Positions 9,073 through 18,195 of a stretch of DNA of 64,000 nucleotides are shown here, piece after piece. The stretch lies in the NCBI RefSeq assembly GCF_001865065.1, contig NZ_MJGN01000014.1, positions 1 through 64,000 of the forward strand, in the 5' to 3' direction. Source of the DNA: Curtobacterium sp. MCBA15_008. Lineage in GTDB: Bacteria; Actinomycetota; Actinomycetes; Actinomycetales; Microbacteriaceae. The position numbers were made by a program, and so were the translations under genes. Numbering within the stretch: position 1 is the first letter of the stretch; each line of letters opens with the position of its first letter. A model generated the notes under the pieces. The model saw only the letters and a list, made by a program, of their open reading frames with translations, had not been told where the DNA came from and made no database searches.

Positions 9073-10892
9073 GCGGTTTCCCCCGTCATGTCGGCGTCCT
9101 CGTCGTCCCAGGTGGGCGCGAGGGCCTGGGCGTACTCGATGGACGAGTTGCTGACGCCCTGCGGGACCATCGGCCAGACCATCGAGTCGCGGCTCACGAC
9201 GAAGTCGATCACCACGGGTCGGTCGTTCGTCTCGAGGGCGAGCTGGATCGCGGCGTCGACCTCGTCCGCCTTCTCGACGCGGATGCCGAGGGCACCGTAC
9301 GCGTCGGCGAGCTTCACGAAGTCCGGGACCCTGCGGGTGCCGTGGCCCGTCTGCAGGTCGGTGAAGGAGTGGCGGCCGTCGTAGAACAGCGTCTGCCACT
9401 GCCGCACCATGCCGAGCGACGAGTTGTTGATGATCGCGACCTTGATCGGGATGTCGTTGATGACGCAGGTCGCGAGTTCCTGGTTGGTCATCTGGAAGCA
9501 GCCGTCGCCGTCGATCGCCCAGACCACGCGGTCGGGCTGGGCGACCTTCGCGCCCATCGCCGCCGGCACCGAGTAGCCCATCGTGCCGGCACCGCCGGAG
9601 TTGAGCCAGGCGTTCGGCCGCTCGTACTTGATGAACTGCGCGGACCACATCTGGTGCTGGCCGACCCCGGAGGCGAAGACGCCCTCGGGCCCGGTGAGCT
9701 CGCCGATGCGCTTGATGATCGCCTGCGGGGCGAGGAGCCCGTCGGTCGGCTCGGCGTACCCGAGCGGGAAGTCGATCTTGAGCTGCTCGAGCTTCGCCCA
9801 CCACTCGGCGGTCGACGCACGGTCCTCGACGGCGATGCCGCCCCAGGCGTCGAGCAGGTCCTTCAGCACCTCGCGCGCATCGCCCACGATCGGGACGTCG
9901 GCGAAGCGGATCTTCGAGATCTCGGCCGGGTCGATGTCGACGTGCACGACCTTGGCGTTCGGCGCGAACTCGTCGGCCTTGCCGGTCACGCGGTCGTCGA
10001 AGCGGGCGCCGAGCGCGATGATGAGGTCGCTGTCCTGCAGCCCGAGCACCGCGGGGACGGTGCCGTGCATGCCGGGCATGCCCAGGTGCTGCGGGTGCGA
10101 GTCGGGGAAGGCGCCGCGTGCCATCAGGGTCGTGACGACCGGGGCGCCGGTGGCCTCGGCGAACCGGAGGAGCTCGGCGGTCGCACGGGAGCGGATCACG
10201 CCTCCGCCGACGTAGAGCACCGGGCGCTCCGACTCCGACAGCAGCTGTGCGGCTGCGGCGATCTGCTTGCCGTGCGCCTTCGTCACGGGGCGGTAGCCCG
10301 GCAGGTCGATCTTCGGCGGCCACACGTACGGCGCCGACTTCTGCTGGGCGTCCTTCGTGATGTCGACGAGCACGGGGCCGGGGCGGCCGGTCGTCGCGAT
10401 CTGGTACGCGGCGGCGAGCGTCGCGGGGACGTCGGCCGGGTCGGTGACCAGGAACGAGTGCTTCGTGATCGGCATCGTGATGCCGACGATGTCCGCTTCC
10501 TGGAAGGCGTCCGTGCCCATCAGGGTCGAGAACACCTGCCCGGTGATCGCGATGAAGGGCACCGAGTCCATGTAGGCGTCGGCGATGGCGGTGACGAGGT
10601 TCGTCGCGCCGGGGCCGGACGTGGCGATGGCGACGCCGACCTTGCCGGACGAGGACGCGTAGCCCTCGGCGGCGTGCCCGGCGCCCTGCTCGTGCCGGAC
10701 CAGGATGTGCCGGATGGTCTCCGACGCCATGAGCTCGTCGTAGAAGGGGATGATCGCGCCGCCCGGCAGGCCGAAGACGTCGGTGATCCCGAGGTGCTCG
10801 AGCGTCCGGAGGACGGCTCCCGAGCCGGTCAGGATCTCCGGCGTCCGGCGTGCGCCGGCGGCCGCGGACAGCGGAGTTGCTTCCGTGGGCAT
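9069..10892 (-). CDS. ilvB: acetolactate synthase large (catalytic) subunit
   Basis: A 607-residue thiamine-diphosphate enzyme that condenses two pyruvates, or pyruvate with 2-oxobutyrate. The N-terminal domain has [14 protein letters not shown] and the catalytic glutamate in [14 protein letters not shown]. The C-terminal TPP motif [12 protein letters not shown]...INN lies near 465-495. I chose the ATG at 10892 ([10 protein letters not shown]), with AAGGA 7 bases upstream; a longer frame would run into ilvD. Only 46 bases separate it from ilvD, which leaves no room for an attenuator leader like that of Corynebacterium ilvBNC. Confidence 0.97.
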   Translation of the reverse strand: MPTEATPLSAAAGARRTPEILTGSGAVLRTLEHLGITDVFGLPGGAIIPFYDELMASETIRHILVRHEQGAGHAAEGYASSSGKVGVAIATSGPGATNLVTAIADAYMDSVPFIAITGQVFSTLMGTDAFQEADIVGITMPITKHSFLVTDPADVPATLAAAYQIATTGRPGPVLVDITKDAQQKSAPYVWPPKIDLPGYRPVTKAHGKQIAAAAQLLSESERPVLYVGGGVIRSRATAELLRFAEATGAPVVTTLMARGAFPDSHPQHLGMPGMHGTVPAVLGLQDSDLIIALGARFDDRVTGKADEFAPNAKVVHVDIDPAEISKIRFADVPIVGDAREVLKDLLDAWGGIAVEDRASTAEWWAKLEQLKIDFPLGYAEPTDGLLAPQAIIKRIGELTGPEGVFASGVGQHQMWSAQFIKYERPNAWLNSGGAGTMGYSVPAAMGAKVAQPDRVVWAIDGDGCFQMTNQELATCVINDIPIKVAIINNSSLGMVRQWQTLFYDGRHSFTDLQTGHGTRRVPDFVKLADAYGALGIRVEKADEVDAAIQLALETNDRPVVIDFVVSRDSMVWPMVPQGVSNSSIEYAQALAPTWDDEDADMTGETA

Positions 10893-10938
10893 GAGGGGGT
10901 CCTTGCCTGGAGAGGTGGCGATGGTGCGTGTGTCGACG

Positions 10939-12633
10939 CTAGCCCGTGACCGCGCCCTTGGCGGCGGACTGGACGAGCTTCGCGAACTTCGCGAGGACTC
11001 CGCGGGTGTAGCGCGGGGGCAGCGGGGCCCAGCCTTCTCGGCGGGCCGCCAGCTCGGCGTCGTCGACCAGTAGGTCGAGCGTGCGAGCCGCGATGTCGAC
11101 ACGGATGCGGTCGCCATCGCGCACGAATGCGACTGGACCTGCGTCCACCGCTTCCGGTGCGATGTGGCCGATGCACAGGCCGGTTGTGCCGCCTGAGAAT
11201 CGTCCGTCCGTCAACAGTAGTACATCCTTGCCGAGGCCCGCGCCCTTGATGGCGGCGGTGATGGCGAGCATCTCCCGCATGCCGGGGCCGCCCTTCGGGC
11301 CCTCGTAGCGGATGACGACGACGTCGCCCTTCTGGATCCTTCCCTCGGTGAGGGCGTCCATCGCGGCACGCTCGCGGTCGAACACGCGCGCCGGGCCCTC
11401 GAACACCTCGGCGTCGAAGCCCGCGGTCTTCACCACGGCGCCCTCGGGTGCGAACGACCCCTGCAGGATGGTCAGGCCGCCGTTGGCGTGGATCGGGTTG
11501 TCGAGCTTCCGGAAGACCTCGCCGTCGAGCTCCGGCGGGTCGATCTCGGCGAGGTTCTCGGCGAGGGTCTTGCCCGTCACGGTCATGACGTCGCCGTGCA
11601 GCAGCCCGGCGTCGAGCAGCGCCTTCATGATCACCGGGATGCCGCCGTTGCGGTCCACGTCGACCATGACGTACTTGCCGAAGGGCTTCATGTCGGCGAG
11701 GTGCGGGACCTTCGAGCCGATGCGGTTGAAGTCGTCGAGGGAGAGCTCGACCTCGGCCTCGTGCGCGATCGCCAGCAGGTGGAGGACGACGTTGGTGGAG
11801 CCTCCGAGTGCCATCGCGACGGCGATGGCGTTCTCGAACGCTTCCTTCGTGAGGATCTGGCGCGCGGTGATGCCCTTGCGGAGCATGTTCACGACGGCCT
11901 CGCCGGAGCGGTGCGCGTAGTAGTCGCGACGACGGTCGGCGCTGGGCGGCGCGGCGCTGCCCGGCAGGGACATGCCGAGCGCCTCGGCGACGGACGCCAT
12001 CGTGTTCGCGGTGTACATCCCGCCGCAGGCGCCCTCGCCCGGGACGATCGCGCACTCGATCTTCTTGAGCTCTTCTTCGCTCATCGTGCCGGCCTTGCAC
12101 GCACCGACTCCCTCGAAGGAGTCGATGATCGTGACCTCCTTGAAGGAGCCGTCGGCCTGCTTGACGTAGCCCGGCATGACCGAGCCCGCGTAGAGGAAGA
12201 CGCTCGCGAGGTCGAGGCGCGCGGCGGCCATGAGCATGCCGGGGAGCGACTTGTCGCAGCCGGCGAGCAGGACGGTGCCGTCCAGGCGCTCGGCGCTGAC
12301 GACGGTCTCGACGCTGTCCGCGATGACCTCGCGCGAGACGAGGGAGAAGTGCATGCCCTCGTGGCCCATCGAGATGCCGTCGGAGACGGAGATGGTGCCG
12401 AACTGGAGCGGGTACCCGCCGCCGGAGTGCACGCCCTCCTTCGCCCCCTGCGCGAGGCGGTCGAGGGAGAGGTTGCAAGGGGTGATCTCGTTCCAGGACG
12501 AGGCGATGCCGATCTGCGGCTTCTCCCAGTCCTCGTCCCCCATGCCGACGGCCCGGAGCATGCCACGCGAGGTGGTCGCTTCGATCCCGTCGGTGACGAC
12601 CCGGCTGCGCGGCTTGACGTCGATATCAGGCAT
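10939..12633 (-). CDS. ilvD: dihydroxy-acid dehydratase
   Basis: A 564-residue iron-sulfur enzyme that dehydrates the dihydroxy acids to the 2-oxo acids used by IlvE. The cluster and active-site motifs [13 protein letters not shown] (near 53), [17 protein letters not shown] (near 125) and [20 protein letters not shown] (near 200) are present, with the C-terminal [20 protein letters not shown] near 485. It is the first gene of a probable ilvD-ilvB-ilvN-ilvC operon. Upstream lies a long gene-free stretch with repeats. Confidence 0.97.
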   Translation of the reverse strand: MPDIDVKPRSRVVTDGIEATTSRGMLRAVGMGDEDWEKPQIGIASSWNEITPCNLSLDRLAQGAKEGVHSGGGYPLQFGTISVSDGISMGHEGMHFSLVSREVIADSVETVVSAERLDGTVLLAGCDKSLPGMLMAAARLDLASVFLYAGSVMPGYVKQADGSFKEVTIIDSFEGVGACKAGTMSEEELKKIECAIVPGEGACGGMYTANTMASVAEALGMSLPGSAAPPSADRRRDYYAHRSGEAVVNMLRKGITARQILTKEAFENAIAVAMALGGSTNVVLHLLAIAHEAEVELSLDDFNRIGSKVPHLADMKPFGKYVMVDVDRNGGIPVIMKALLDAGLLHGDVMTVTGKTLAENLAEIDPPELDGEVFRKLDNPIHANGGLTILQGSFAPEGAVVKTAGFDAEVFEGPARVFDRERAAMDALTEGRIQKGDVVVIRYEGPKGGPGMREMLAITAAIKGAGLGKDVLLLTDGRFSGGTTGLCIGHIAPEAVDAGPVAFVRDGDRIRVDIAARTLDLLVDDAELAARREGWAPLPPRYTRGVLAKFAKLVQSAAKGAVTG

Positions 12634-12769
12634 GGGGCGAGTCTAGGCGCAGTTGGGATACCAACCGGACAACATCATGCGTCCGCATGGTGTCGGCTCG
12701 TCTGAACGCGCGAGACACGCGCGGGTACGGCGCGCTCCGGACGTGGCCGAGCGCGGTGCCCCGCCTCGA

Positions 12770-12833
12770 TTGCACCCCCGTGCGGACGTTGCACCCCGGT
12801 GTGCGCGGGTGCGACGTGCGTGCGGGGGTGCAA
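12770..12833. repeat. 64-bp nested palindrome (TTGCACCCC family), copy A
   Basis: Outer arms TTGCACCCCCG and CGGGGGTGCAA flank inner arms GACGTTGCACCCC and GGGTGCGACGT, with a short TGTGCGC centre. The whole block can fold into one long hairpin. It is the left half of the tandem pair. Confidence 0.8.
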
Positions 12834-12880
12834 CTCGCCCGGGGCTGGCGCGGGCGACCGGCACGCGCGACCGGCGCGCA

Positions 12881-12906
12881 CGGTACGGCACGGCACGGCA
12901 CGGCAC
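12881..12906. repeat. pentanucleotide tandem repeat (CGGCA)n
   Basis: Five consecutive 5-bp units, the first being CGGTA and the rest CGGCA, lie between the two copies of the direct repeat. Such short runs change length easily by slippage. Confidence 0.85.
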
Positions 12907-12943
12907 AGCGCGCTGCGGACGTGGCCGAGCGCGGTGCCCCCGA

Positions 12944-13007
12944 TTGCACCTGCGTGCGGACGTTGCGCCCCGGTGTGCGCGGGTGCGACGCGCGTGCGGG
13001 GGTGCAA
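12944..13007. repeat. 64-bp nested palindrome (TTGCACCCC family), copy B
   Basis: The same architecture as copy A, with a few substitutions (TTGCACCTGCG at the left edge, CGGGGGTGCAA at the right). It lies about 105 bases before the otsB stop. Confidence 0.8.
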
Positions 13008-13112
13008 CTCGCCCGGGGCGGCGCGTGCGCGCTTCGTCCGCACGGTGTCGGCTCCGCCGAGGTTGCGTTCTGCGGAAGGGACGGGCAGGCCTGGAGGCGC
13101 GTGGGGCGCTGG

Positions 13113-13895
13113 TCAGCGCGTCGCGCGCAGGCGGGCGAGCTGCTTCAGGACGTCGGTCAGCGCCGCCGGGTCGGCGATGCGGTAGCGGGCGAGCGTGTCG
13201 CCCTCCCCCACCTTCACGCCGACGTCCCCGTCGCCGAGGACGCGGAAGCCGTCCTCGTCGGTGACGTCGTCGCCGGCGAAGAACACCGCGTCGGCACCGC
13301 GCAGGTCGCGCAGGCGGGCGATCGCGTCGCCCTTCGTGACGTGCCGGACCGCGAACTCGAGGATGTCCTTGCCGCCGCGCTCGAGGACGTCCGCGTCGGC
13401 GTCGTGCGCCGCTCGGCTCGCCGCGGCGTTCGCCTCGGCGGCGACCTCGGCGCTGACCCGGCGGGTGTGCACGCCGTGCCCGGCGGGCTTGTGCTCGATG
13501 ACGACGCCCGGGAACCGCGTGCCGACTTCGTCGAGGGCTGCTCCGATGCGTGCGACACGGGCGACCTCGTCGTCCGTGAGCGCCGCCTCGTCGTGCCCGT
13601 CGACCCGCCACTCGACGCCGTGCGAGCCCACCAGGGCCATCTCGGCTGGCGCGTGCGTCACCGCCGCGAGGCTGCCGAGCGGACGACCGGAGACGAGCAC
13701 GACCTCGGTGTCCTTCGCACGCTGCAGGGTGAGCACGGCCGCCCACGACCCGGGCAGCGCCCCGACCTCGGACGGGTCGTCGGCGAACGGCGCCAGGGTG
13801 CCGTCGAAGTCGAGGGCGACGATCAGTCGCGGCGCAGCCGCGAGCGTCTCGAGGGCCGCCGTCAGGTCGGTCGTCGCGGTGGTCTCGTCACGCAT
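13113..13895 (-). CDS. otsB: trehalose-6-phosphate phosphatase
   Basis: OtsB removes the phosphate of trehalose 6-phosphate. The 260-residue HAD-family protein has the nucleophile motif ALDFDGTLAPF near residue 28, the second motif VSGRPLGSLAAV near 68, and the magnesium-binding FFAGDDVTDEDGF near 205. The ATG at 13895 (MRDETTATTDL) gives the family length and overlaps the end of otsA by 8 bases. It forms the OtsAB trehalose pathway, used for osmotic and desiccation protection. Confidence 0.95.
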   Translation of the reverse strand: MRDETTATTDLTAALETLAAAPRLIVALDFDGTLAPFADDPSEVGALPGSWAAVLTLQRAKDTEVVLVSGRPLGSLAAVTHAPAEMALVGSHGVEWRVDGHDEAALTDDEVARVARIGAALDEVGTRFPGVVIEHKPAGHGVHTRRVSAEVAAEANAAASRAAHDADADVLERGGKDILEFAVRHVTKGDAIARLRDLRGADAVFFAGDDVTDEDGFRVLGDGDVGVKVGEGDTLARYRIADPAALTDVLKQLARLRATR

Positions 13896-15480
13896 CACGT
13901 GCCTCCCGGGTGTCCTCGGCGGCACGCGCGGTCTGGGCGTCCTCGTCGAAGATGGACATGTTGTCGGTCTGCGCGTCCCGGTGCCGGTCCGTCGGCTCCG
14001 TCGCGTTCGGGTCGATCTGGGCGTCGCGCGGCGCGTGCCGGTCGAGCGCCTCGAGGAAGGACCGCGACCAGCGGGCCACGTCGTTCTCGCGGACCCGCTT
14101 GCGGAGGGCACGCATCCGGGTGGACCGCTCGCGGCGGGGCATCTCGATGGCGCGCTGGATCGAGTCCTTGAGGGCCCCGATGTCGTGCGGGTTGACGATC
14201 ACGGCCTGCTTCAGTTCGTCGGCGGCACCGGCGAACTCGGAGAGGATCAGGACGCCGTCGTTGTCGAACCGGGCAGCCACGTACTCCTTCGCGACGAGGT
14301 TCATGCCGTCGCGCAGCGCGGTGACGAGCATGATGTCGGCGGCGAGGTAGAGCGCCACCATCTCCTCGCGCGGGTAGCCGTGGTGCAGGTACGCGATCGG
14401 CTGGTGCCCGATCACGCCGAGGTCGCCGTTGATGCGCCCGACGGTGAGCTCGATCTCGTCGCGGAGCGTCGCGTAGGTGTCGACGCGCTCACGGCTCGGG
14501 CTGGCGACCTGGACGAGCGTGGCGTCCTCCACCGCGATGCGGCCGTCCTCGACGAGCTCGCCGAACGCCTTGATGCGGTGCCGGATGCCCTTCGTGTAGT
14601 CGAGCCGGTCGACGCCGAGCAGCACGGTCTTCGGGTTGCCGAGGCTCGCCCGGATCTCGCGGGCGCGTTCCTGCACCTCGGGCCGGTGGGCGATCTCCTC
14701 GAAGCCGGCGGCGTCGATCGAGATCGGGAAGTGCCGCGCCTCGACGTGGCGCACCGTGATGCCCTTGCGGCTGCGCGGCGCGGCCGGGTCGTCGACCGGG
14801 ACGTCGATCGTCGAGCCCTTGGTCGTGTAGCCCTTGATGTGCCGGACGGCGCGGAGGAAGTCGCTCGCGTCGTCGTGGCGCTGGAAGCCGATGACGTCGG
14901 CCCCGAGCAGCCCGTCGAGGATCTGCGCGCGCCACGGCAGCTGCGCGTAGATGCCGACGGGCGGGAACGGGATGTGGTTGAAGAACCCGATGGTGAGGTC
15001 GGGGCGGCGCTCCCGCAGCAGCGCCGGCACGAGCTGCAGCTGGTAGTCCTGCACCCAGACGATGCCGTCCTGCTCGACGATCTCGGCGATCTGGTCGGCG
15101 AAGCGCTCGTTCACCTGCTGGTACGCGTTCCACCAGTCGCGGTGGTAGCTCGGGTGCTCGATGACGTCGTGGTAGAGCGGCCAGAGCGTGTCGTTGCTGA
15201 AGCCCTCGTAGTAGTCCTCGACGTCGGACGCGCTGAGCGGGACCGGGACGATGTGGATGCCCTCGTTGTCGAACGGCGCGACCTCGACGTCGGGCTGCCC
15301 GACCCAGCCGACCCAGGCTCCGTCGTTCGCGCGCATCACCGGCTCGAGCGCGGTCACCAGGCCACCGGGCGAGTGCCGCCAGCCCTCGTTGCCGTCCTCG
15401 TCGACGACGCGGTCCACCGGCAGGCGGTTGGAGGCGACGACGAAGGAGTACCGGGTCTGTTCGGTGCGCGGTGATGCCAT
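13888..15480 (-). CDS. otsA: trehalose-6-phosphate synthase
   Basis: A GT20 glycosyltransferase that joins UDP-glucose to glucose 6-phosphate. The 530-residue protein shows the N-terminal ASNRLPVDRV, the WPLYHDV and NHIPFPP segments, the substrate-binding VDRLDYTKGIRHRI near 290, and the C-terminal DGMNLVAKEYVAAR near 385 followed by SEFAGAADEL. A polar tail of about 40 residues after the catalytic domain is not conserved. The start at 15480 has a weak GGAG upstream. Confidence 0.97.
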   Translation of the reverse strand: MASPRTEQTRYSFVVASNRLPVDRVVDEDGNEGWRHSPGGLVTALEPVMRANDGAWVGWVGQPDVEVAPFDNEGIHIVPVPLSASDVEDYYEGFSNDTLWPLYHDVIEHPSYHRDWWNAYQQVNERFADQIAEIVEQDGIVWVQDYQLQLVPALLRERRPDLTIGFFNHIPFPPVGIYAQLPWRAQILDGLLGADVIGFQRHDDASDFLRAVRHIKGYTTKGSTIDVPVDDPAAPRSRKGITVRHVEARHFPISIDAAGFEEIAHRPEVQERAREIRASLGNPKTVLLGVDRLDYTKGIRHRIKAFGELVEDGRIAVEDATLVQVASPSRERVDTYATLRDEIELTVGRINGDLGVIGHQPIAYLHHGYPREEMVALYLAADIMLVTALRDGMNLVAKEYVAARFDNDGVLILSEFAGAADELKQAVIVNPHDIGALKDSIQRAIEMPRRERSTRMRALRKRVRENDVARWSRSFLEALDRHAPRDAQIDPNATEPTDRHRDAQTDNMSIFDEDAQTARAAEDTREARDA

Positions 15481-15652
15481 GGGGTGGTGGGGTCTCCGTT
15501 CCGCCCGGCTCGTGCACCGGGTCCAGCCGTAAGTTACCAGCGCACCGACAGCGGATTCACGGTGGTTCGGCGGGTTGCCGCCGTTCGCTGACGATCCGGA
15601 CAGCCTCGGTGCCCCGGGACGACCGGTGCCGTGGGCGCCGCCGCCCGCTCAC

Positions 15653-15658
15653 TAGGCT
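15653..15658 (+). promoter_or_regulatory. leaderless -10 box (TAGGCT)
   Basis: TAGGCT ends 7 bases before the ATG of the CorA-like gene, with no ribosome binding site. Confidence 0.6.
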
Positions 15659-15665
15659 CGTCGGC

Positions 15666-16637
15666 ATGGTCGTGACACGTGCGTGGCGGAACGGGACGGC
15701 GGCGGAACGGGACTTCCCGGTCGAGCGGGTCTCGGACCTCATCGGGGCCGACGACACCTTCGTCTGGGTCGACTACACCGACCCCCGCGCCGCCGACCTC
15801 GAACAGGTCGAGGAGGAGCTCGGCATCCACGCGCTCGCCGTCGAGGACGCCGTCGAACGCGGGCAGCGGCCGAAGCTCGACCGGTACCGCGACAGCCTCT
15901 TCCTGGTCGTCTACGACGTCGACGGGCTCGACGCCGACGGGGAGCTCGTCACCCACGAGGTGAAGGCGTTCGTCACACGGCAGGCGCTCGTCACGATCCA
16001 CGGCGCCGACGTCGACACCGCTGCGATCGGACGACGGCTCGACGCGAACGCCGACATCGCCGACCACGGGGTGCCGTGGCTCGTGTGGGGGCTGCTCGAC
16101 GCCGTCACCGACCACGCCACCGGCACCGTCGAGGACATCGAGCGCCGGATCGACGAGCTCGAGGACGACCTGTTCGAGCACGGCGACCCCCGCGAACAGC
16201 AGATCCAGCGCCGGTCGTTCCGGCTCCGGAAGGCGCTCGGGGTCCTCCGCCGCCAGGTCGTCCCCACCCGCGACAGCGTCGCGTCGCTCCTGCACGGGGA
16301 CGCCGAGACGATCTCCGACGGCATCCGTCCGTACTTCCGCGACGTCGAGGACCACCTGCAGTCGATCGCCGACTCGGTCGACCAGCTGCGGGACGCGGTG
16401 TCGAGCGTGCTGGACACGAACCTCAACCTCGCGTCGAACCGCCAGAACACGGTGATGAAGAAGGTGACGAGCTGGGCGGCGATCATCGCGATCCCGACCG
16501 CCATCACGGGGTTCTTCGGTCAGAACGTGACGTTCCCGGGCGAGGGGCAGTGGGGCGGGCTGTTCGCGTCGCTGGCGCTCATCGTGGCGTCGTCGCTCGT
16601 GCTCTACCGGGTGTTCAAGGCGAAGGACTGGCTCTAG
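15666..16637 (+). CDS. CorA-family (magnesium) transport protein
   Basis: A 323-residue protein of the CorA/MIT superfamily, pentameric channels for magnesium or cobalt in the inner membrane. A large acidic cytosolic domain with long helices (about 1-255) precedes two C-terminal membrane segments. The signature loop between them reads ITGFFGQNVTFPG, so the classical GMN is replaced by GQN. The protein ends in VFKAKDWL, matching the short positive tail of the family. It starts at the ATG at 15666; the longer frame upstream would lie in the otsA promoter region. Confidence 0.9.
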   Translation: MVVTRAWRNGTAAERDFPVERVSDLIGADDTFVWVDYTDPRAADLEQVEEELGIHALAVEDAVERGQRPKLDRYRDSLFLVVYDVDGLDADGELVTHEVKAFVTRQALVTIHGADVDTAAIGRRLDANADIADHGVPWLVWGLLDAVTDHATGTVEDIERRIDELEDDLFEHGDPREQQIQRRSFRLRKALGVLRRQVVPTRDSVASLLHGDAETISDGIRPYFRDVEDHLQSIADSVDQLRDAVSSVLDTNLNLASNRQNTVMKKVTSWAAIIAIPTAITGFFGQNVTFPGEGQWGGLFASLALIVASSLVLYRVFKAKDWL

Positions 16638-16656
16638 CGAACGCCCCGGCGGACCG

Positions 16657-17808
16657 CTACAGGCGGAGCGCCAGCACGCCCGCCACGACGGTCAGCGGCG
16701 CGACCACGCAGCCGAGCGCCATGTACTTCCCCCACGACAGGTGCACGCCCTCGGCCGAGAGCCGTGCGTGCCAGAGCAGCGTCGCCAGGGAGGCCCACGG
16801 CGTGATGAGGCACCCCGCGTTCACCCCGACGAGGAGCGCCGCGTAGCGCAGCGCTTCGTGTCCCGCGGCCGGCTCGAGCACCAGGTAGGCGGGCAGGTTG
16901 TCGATCGCGTTCGCGGCCAGCGCGCCGGCCCCACCGAGGGCGAGCAGCGCCCCGGTCCCCGTCCCGCCGGACACCGCCTGCACGATCGGGTCGGTGAGCC
17001 CGGTGGTGTGCAGGGTCTCGACCACGACGAACAACCCGGCCGCGAACACGAGCGTCGACCACGGCACCCGTGACGGCTTGAGCTCCGACGGGGCTCGGAA
17101 CGCCGCGACCGCGACGAGCAGCACGGCCGCAGCGATCGCGGCGATCCACACGGTGACGCCGGCGGTGAGGGCGACGACGAGGGCGACGAGCACCCCGGAC
17201 GCCGACCAGAAGAACACGGGGTCGGTCGCCTGGCGCACGGAGACCGGCGTGTAGCGACCGAAGAGCTTGCCGCGGAACACCACGAGGAGGACCGCGCAGG
17301 GAACGACCACCCCGGCGAGCGCCGCCCACACCATGAGCCCGGCGAACGGGATCGGACCGTCGAGCCCGATCCGGTCGACGGCGAGCAGGTTCGTCAGGTT
17401 CGACACCGGCAGCAGCAGGGACGCCGTGTTGGCGAGCCACACCGTCGTCAGCGCGAACGGCATCGGTGGCAGGCCGACGCGGCGGGCGAGCGTGATGACG
17501 ATCGGCGTGAGCAGCACCGCGGTCGTGTCGATCGACAGGAAGACGGTGCACACGACGGCGAGCACGACGACCGCGCCCCAGAGCCCGATCGTGCGACCGC
17601 CCCCGACCCGGGCCGCGAGGTCGGCGAGCCGGTCGAACACCCCGGCGTCGGCCGCCAGCTCGGCGACGATCGTGAGTCCGAGGACGAACGCCAGCACCGG
17701 GACGACCCGGTCGGCGAGGGTGGCGAGGTCGGACAGGGGCAGCAGGCCGAGGGCGACGCAGACCGCGCCGACCACGAGCAGGGCTCCCCCGATGACGGCC
17801 TGACGCAA
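16657..17808 (-). CDS. SLC13/ArsB/NhaD-like permease
   Basis: A 383-residue inner-membrane protein with about ten to eleven hydrophobic segments, arranged as two related halves. The ion-transporter motifs FLSIDTTAVLLTPIVITLARR (near 92) and ANTASLLLPVSNLTNLLAV (near 128) are visible, and a second re-entrant segment, NAIDNLPAYLVLEPAA, lies near 305. These are typical of anion or arsenite permeases of the IT superfamily. The substrate could be arsenite, an organic anion or sodium/proton; no ars genes are nearby. It converges on the CorA-like gene with a 19-base gap. Confidence 0.8.
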   Translation of the reverse strand: MRQAVIGGALLVVGAVCVALGLLPLSDLATLADRVVPVLAFVLGLTIVAELAADAGVFDRLADLAARVGGGRTIGLWGAVVVLAVVCTVFLSIDTTAVLLTPIVITLARRVGLPPMPFALTTVWLANTASLLLPVSNLTNLLAVDRIGLDGPIPFAGLMVWAALAGVVVPCAVLLVVFRGKLFGRYTPVSVRQATDPVFFWSASGVLVALVVALTAGVTVWIAAIAAAVLLVAVAAFRAPSELKPSRVPWSTLVFAAGLFVVVETLHTTGLTDPIVQAVSGGTGTGALLALGGAGALAANAIDNLPAYLVLEPAAGHEALRYAALLVGVNAGCLITPWASLATLLWHARLSAEGVHLSWGKYMALGCVVAPLTVVAGVLALRL

Positions 17809-17901
17809 CGGCGGCTCCTCGGGACGTGCACCGGCAGGGCGACCGGCGGCGCTCCAATGTACTGGCCGGTAGCGTGGACGGGACGACGACAGGAGGAACC
17901 C

Positions 17902-18093
17902 GTGCGGAAGTTCATGTTCAACGGTGCCGTGTGGAGCTCGATCATCAGTGGCTACAGCGTGGTGCAGACGACGCGGCAGGGCCCCCGCGACTGGCGCCTG
18001 GCGCTGACGTGGGTGGCGTGGCTCGCGACGACCATCGTCGCGATCGGCACGGTCGTCGAGGACGACCGCGCCGTGAAGGCGCGGCAGCCCTAG
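17902..18093 (+). CDS. small membrane protein, 63 residues
   Basis: A 63-residue protein with an N-terminal basic and aromatic stretch (VRKFMFNGAVWSSIISGYSVVQTTRQG) and one clear membrane helix near 30-50. The GTG start at 17902 has a perfect AGGAGG ending 5 bases upstream, which is strong support for translation. The frame could be extended upstream to 17857, but that start lacks a ribosome binding site. I know no function. It is divergent from the permease and converges on mscS. Confidence 0.7.
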   Translation: MRKFMFNGAVWSSIISGYSVVQTTRQGPRDWRLALTWVAWLATTIVAIGTVVEDDRAVKARQP

Positions 18094-18124
18094 GGAGCAG
18101 CGCAGCGGTCGTGGACGCGACCGG

Positions 18125-18176
18125 GTGACGCACTGGAGGCACGTGGCGGGTTCGCCCCGTGCCTCCAGTGCGTCAC
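18125..18176. repeat. dispersed palindrome (GGAGGC family), copy 3, between convergent genes
   Basis: The arms GTGACGCACTGGAGGCACGT and ACGGGGC-side complement GTGCCTCCAGTGCGTCAC pair over about 24 bases around GGCGGGTTCGCC. It lies 32 bases after a plus-strand stop and 20 bases after a minus-strand stop, as expected for a two-way terminator. Confidence 0.8.
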
Positions 18177-18195
18177 GGGGCCAGGCTCCGTGCGC

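Larger units (their letters stand above)
12634..13112. repeat. gene-free repeat region between ilvD and otsB, with a ~115-bp direct repeat
   Basis: This 479-base gap holds no credible gene; open frames run through it on both strands only because it is extremely GC-rich. Two direct repeats of about 113-116 bp, 12731-12846 and 12908-13020, share GGACGTGGCCGAGCGCGGTG and then a long palindrome ending in GCAACTCGCCCGGGGC, with only scattered differences. A GGCAC-type pentamer run separates them. The flanks TCCGCATGGTGTCGGCTC (near 12682) and TCCGCACGGTGTCGGCTC (near 13037) also match, so the duplication may once have been longer. Confidence 0.8.

Noticed and set aside
10893-10938. A leader-peptide attenuator before ilvB, as in corynebacteria
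   Set aside because: Only 46 bases separate ilvD and ilvB, with no small frame rich in branched-chain codons and no alternative hairpins.
12731-13020. The direct repeats as a CRISPR array
   Set aside because: There are only two units, each over 110 bp and themselves palindromic, with no uniform spacers and no cas genes.
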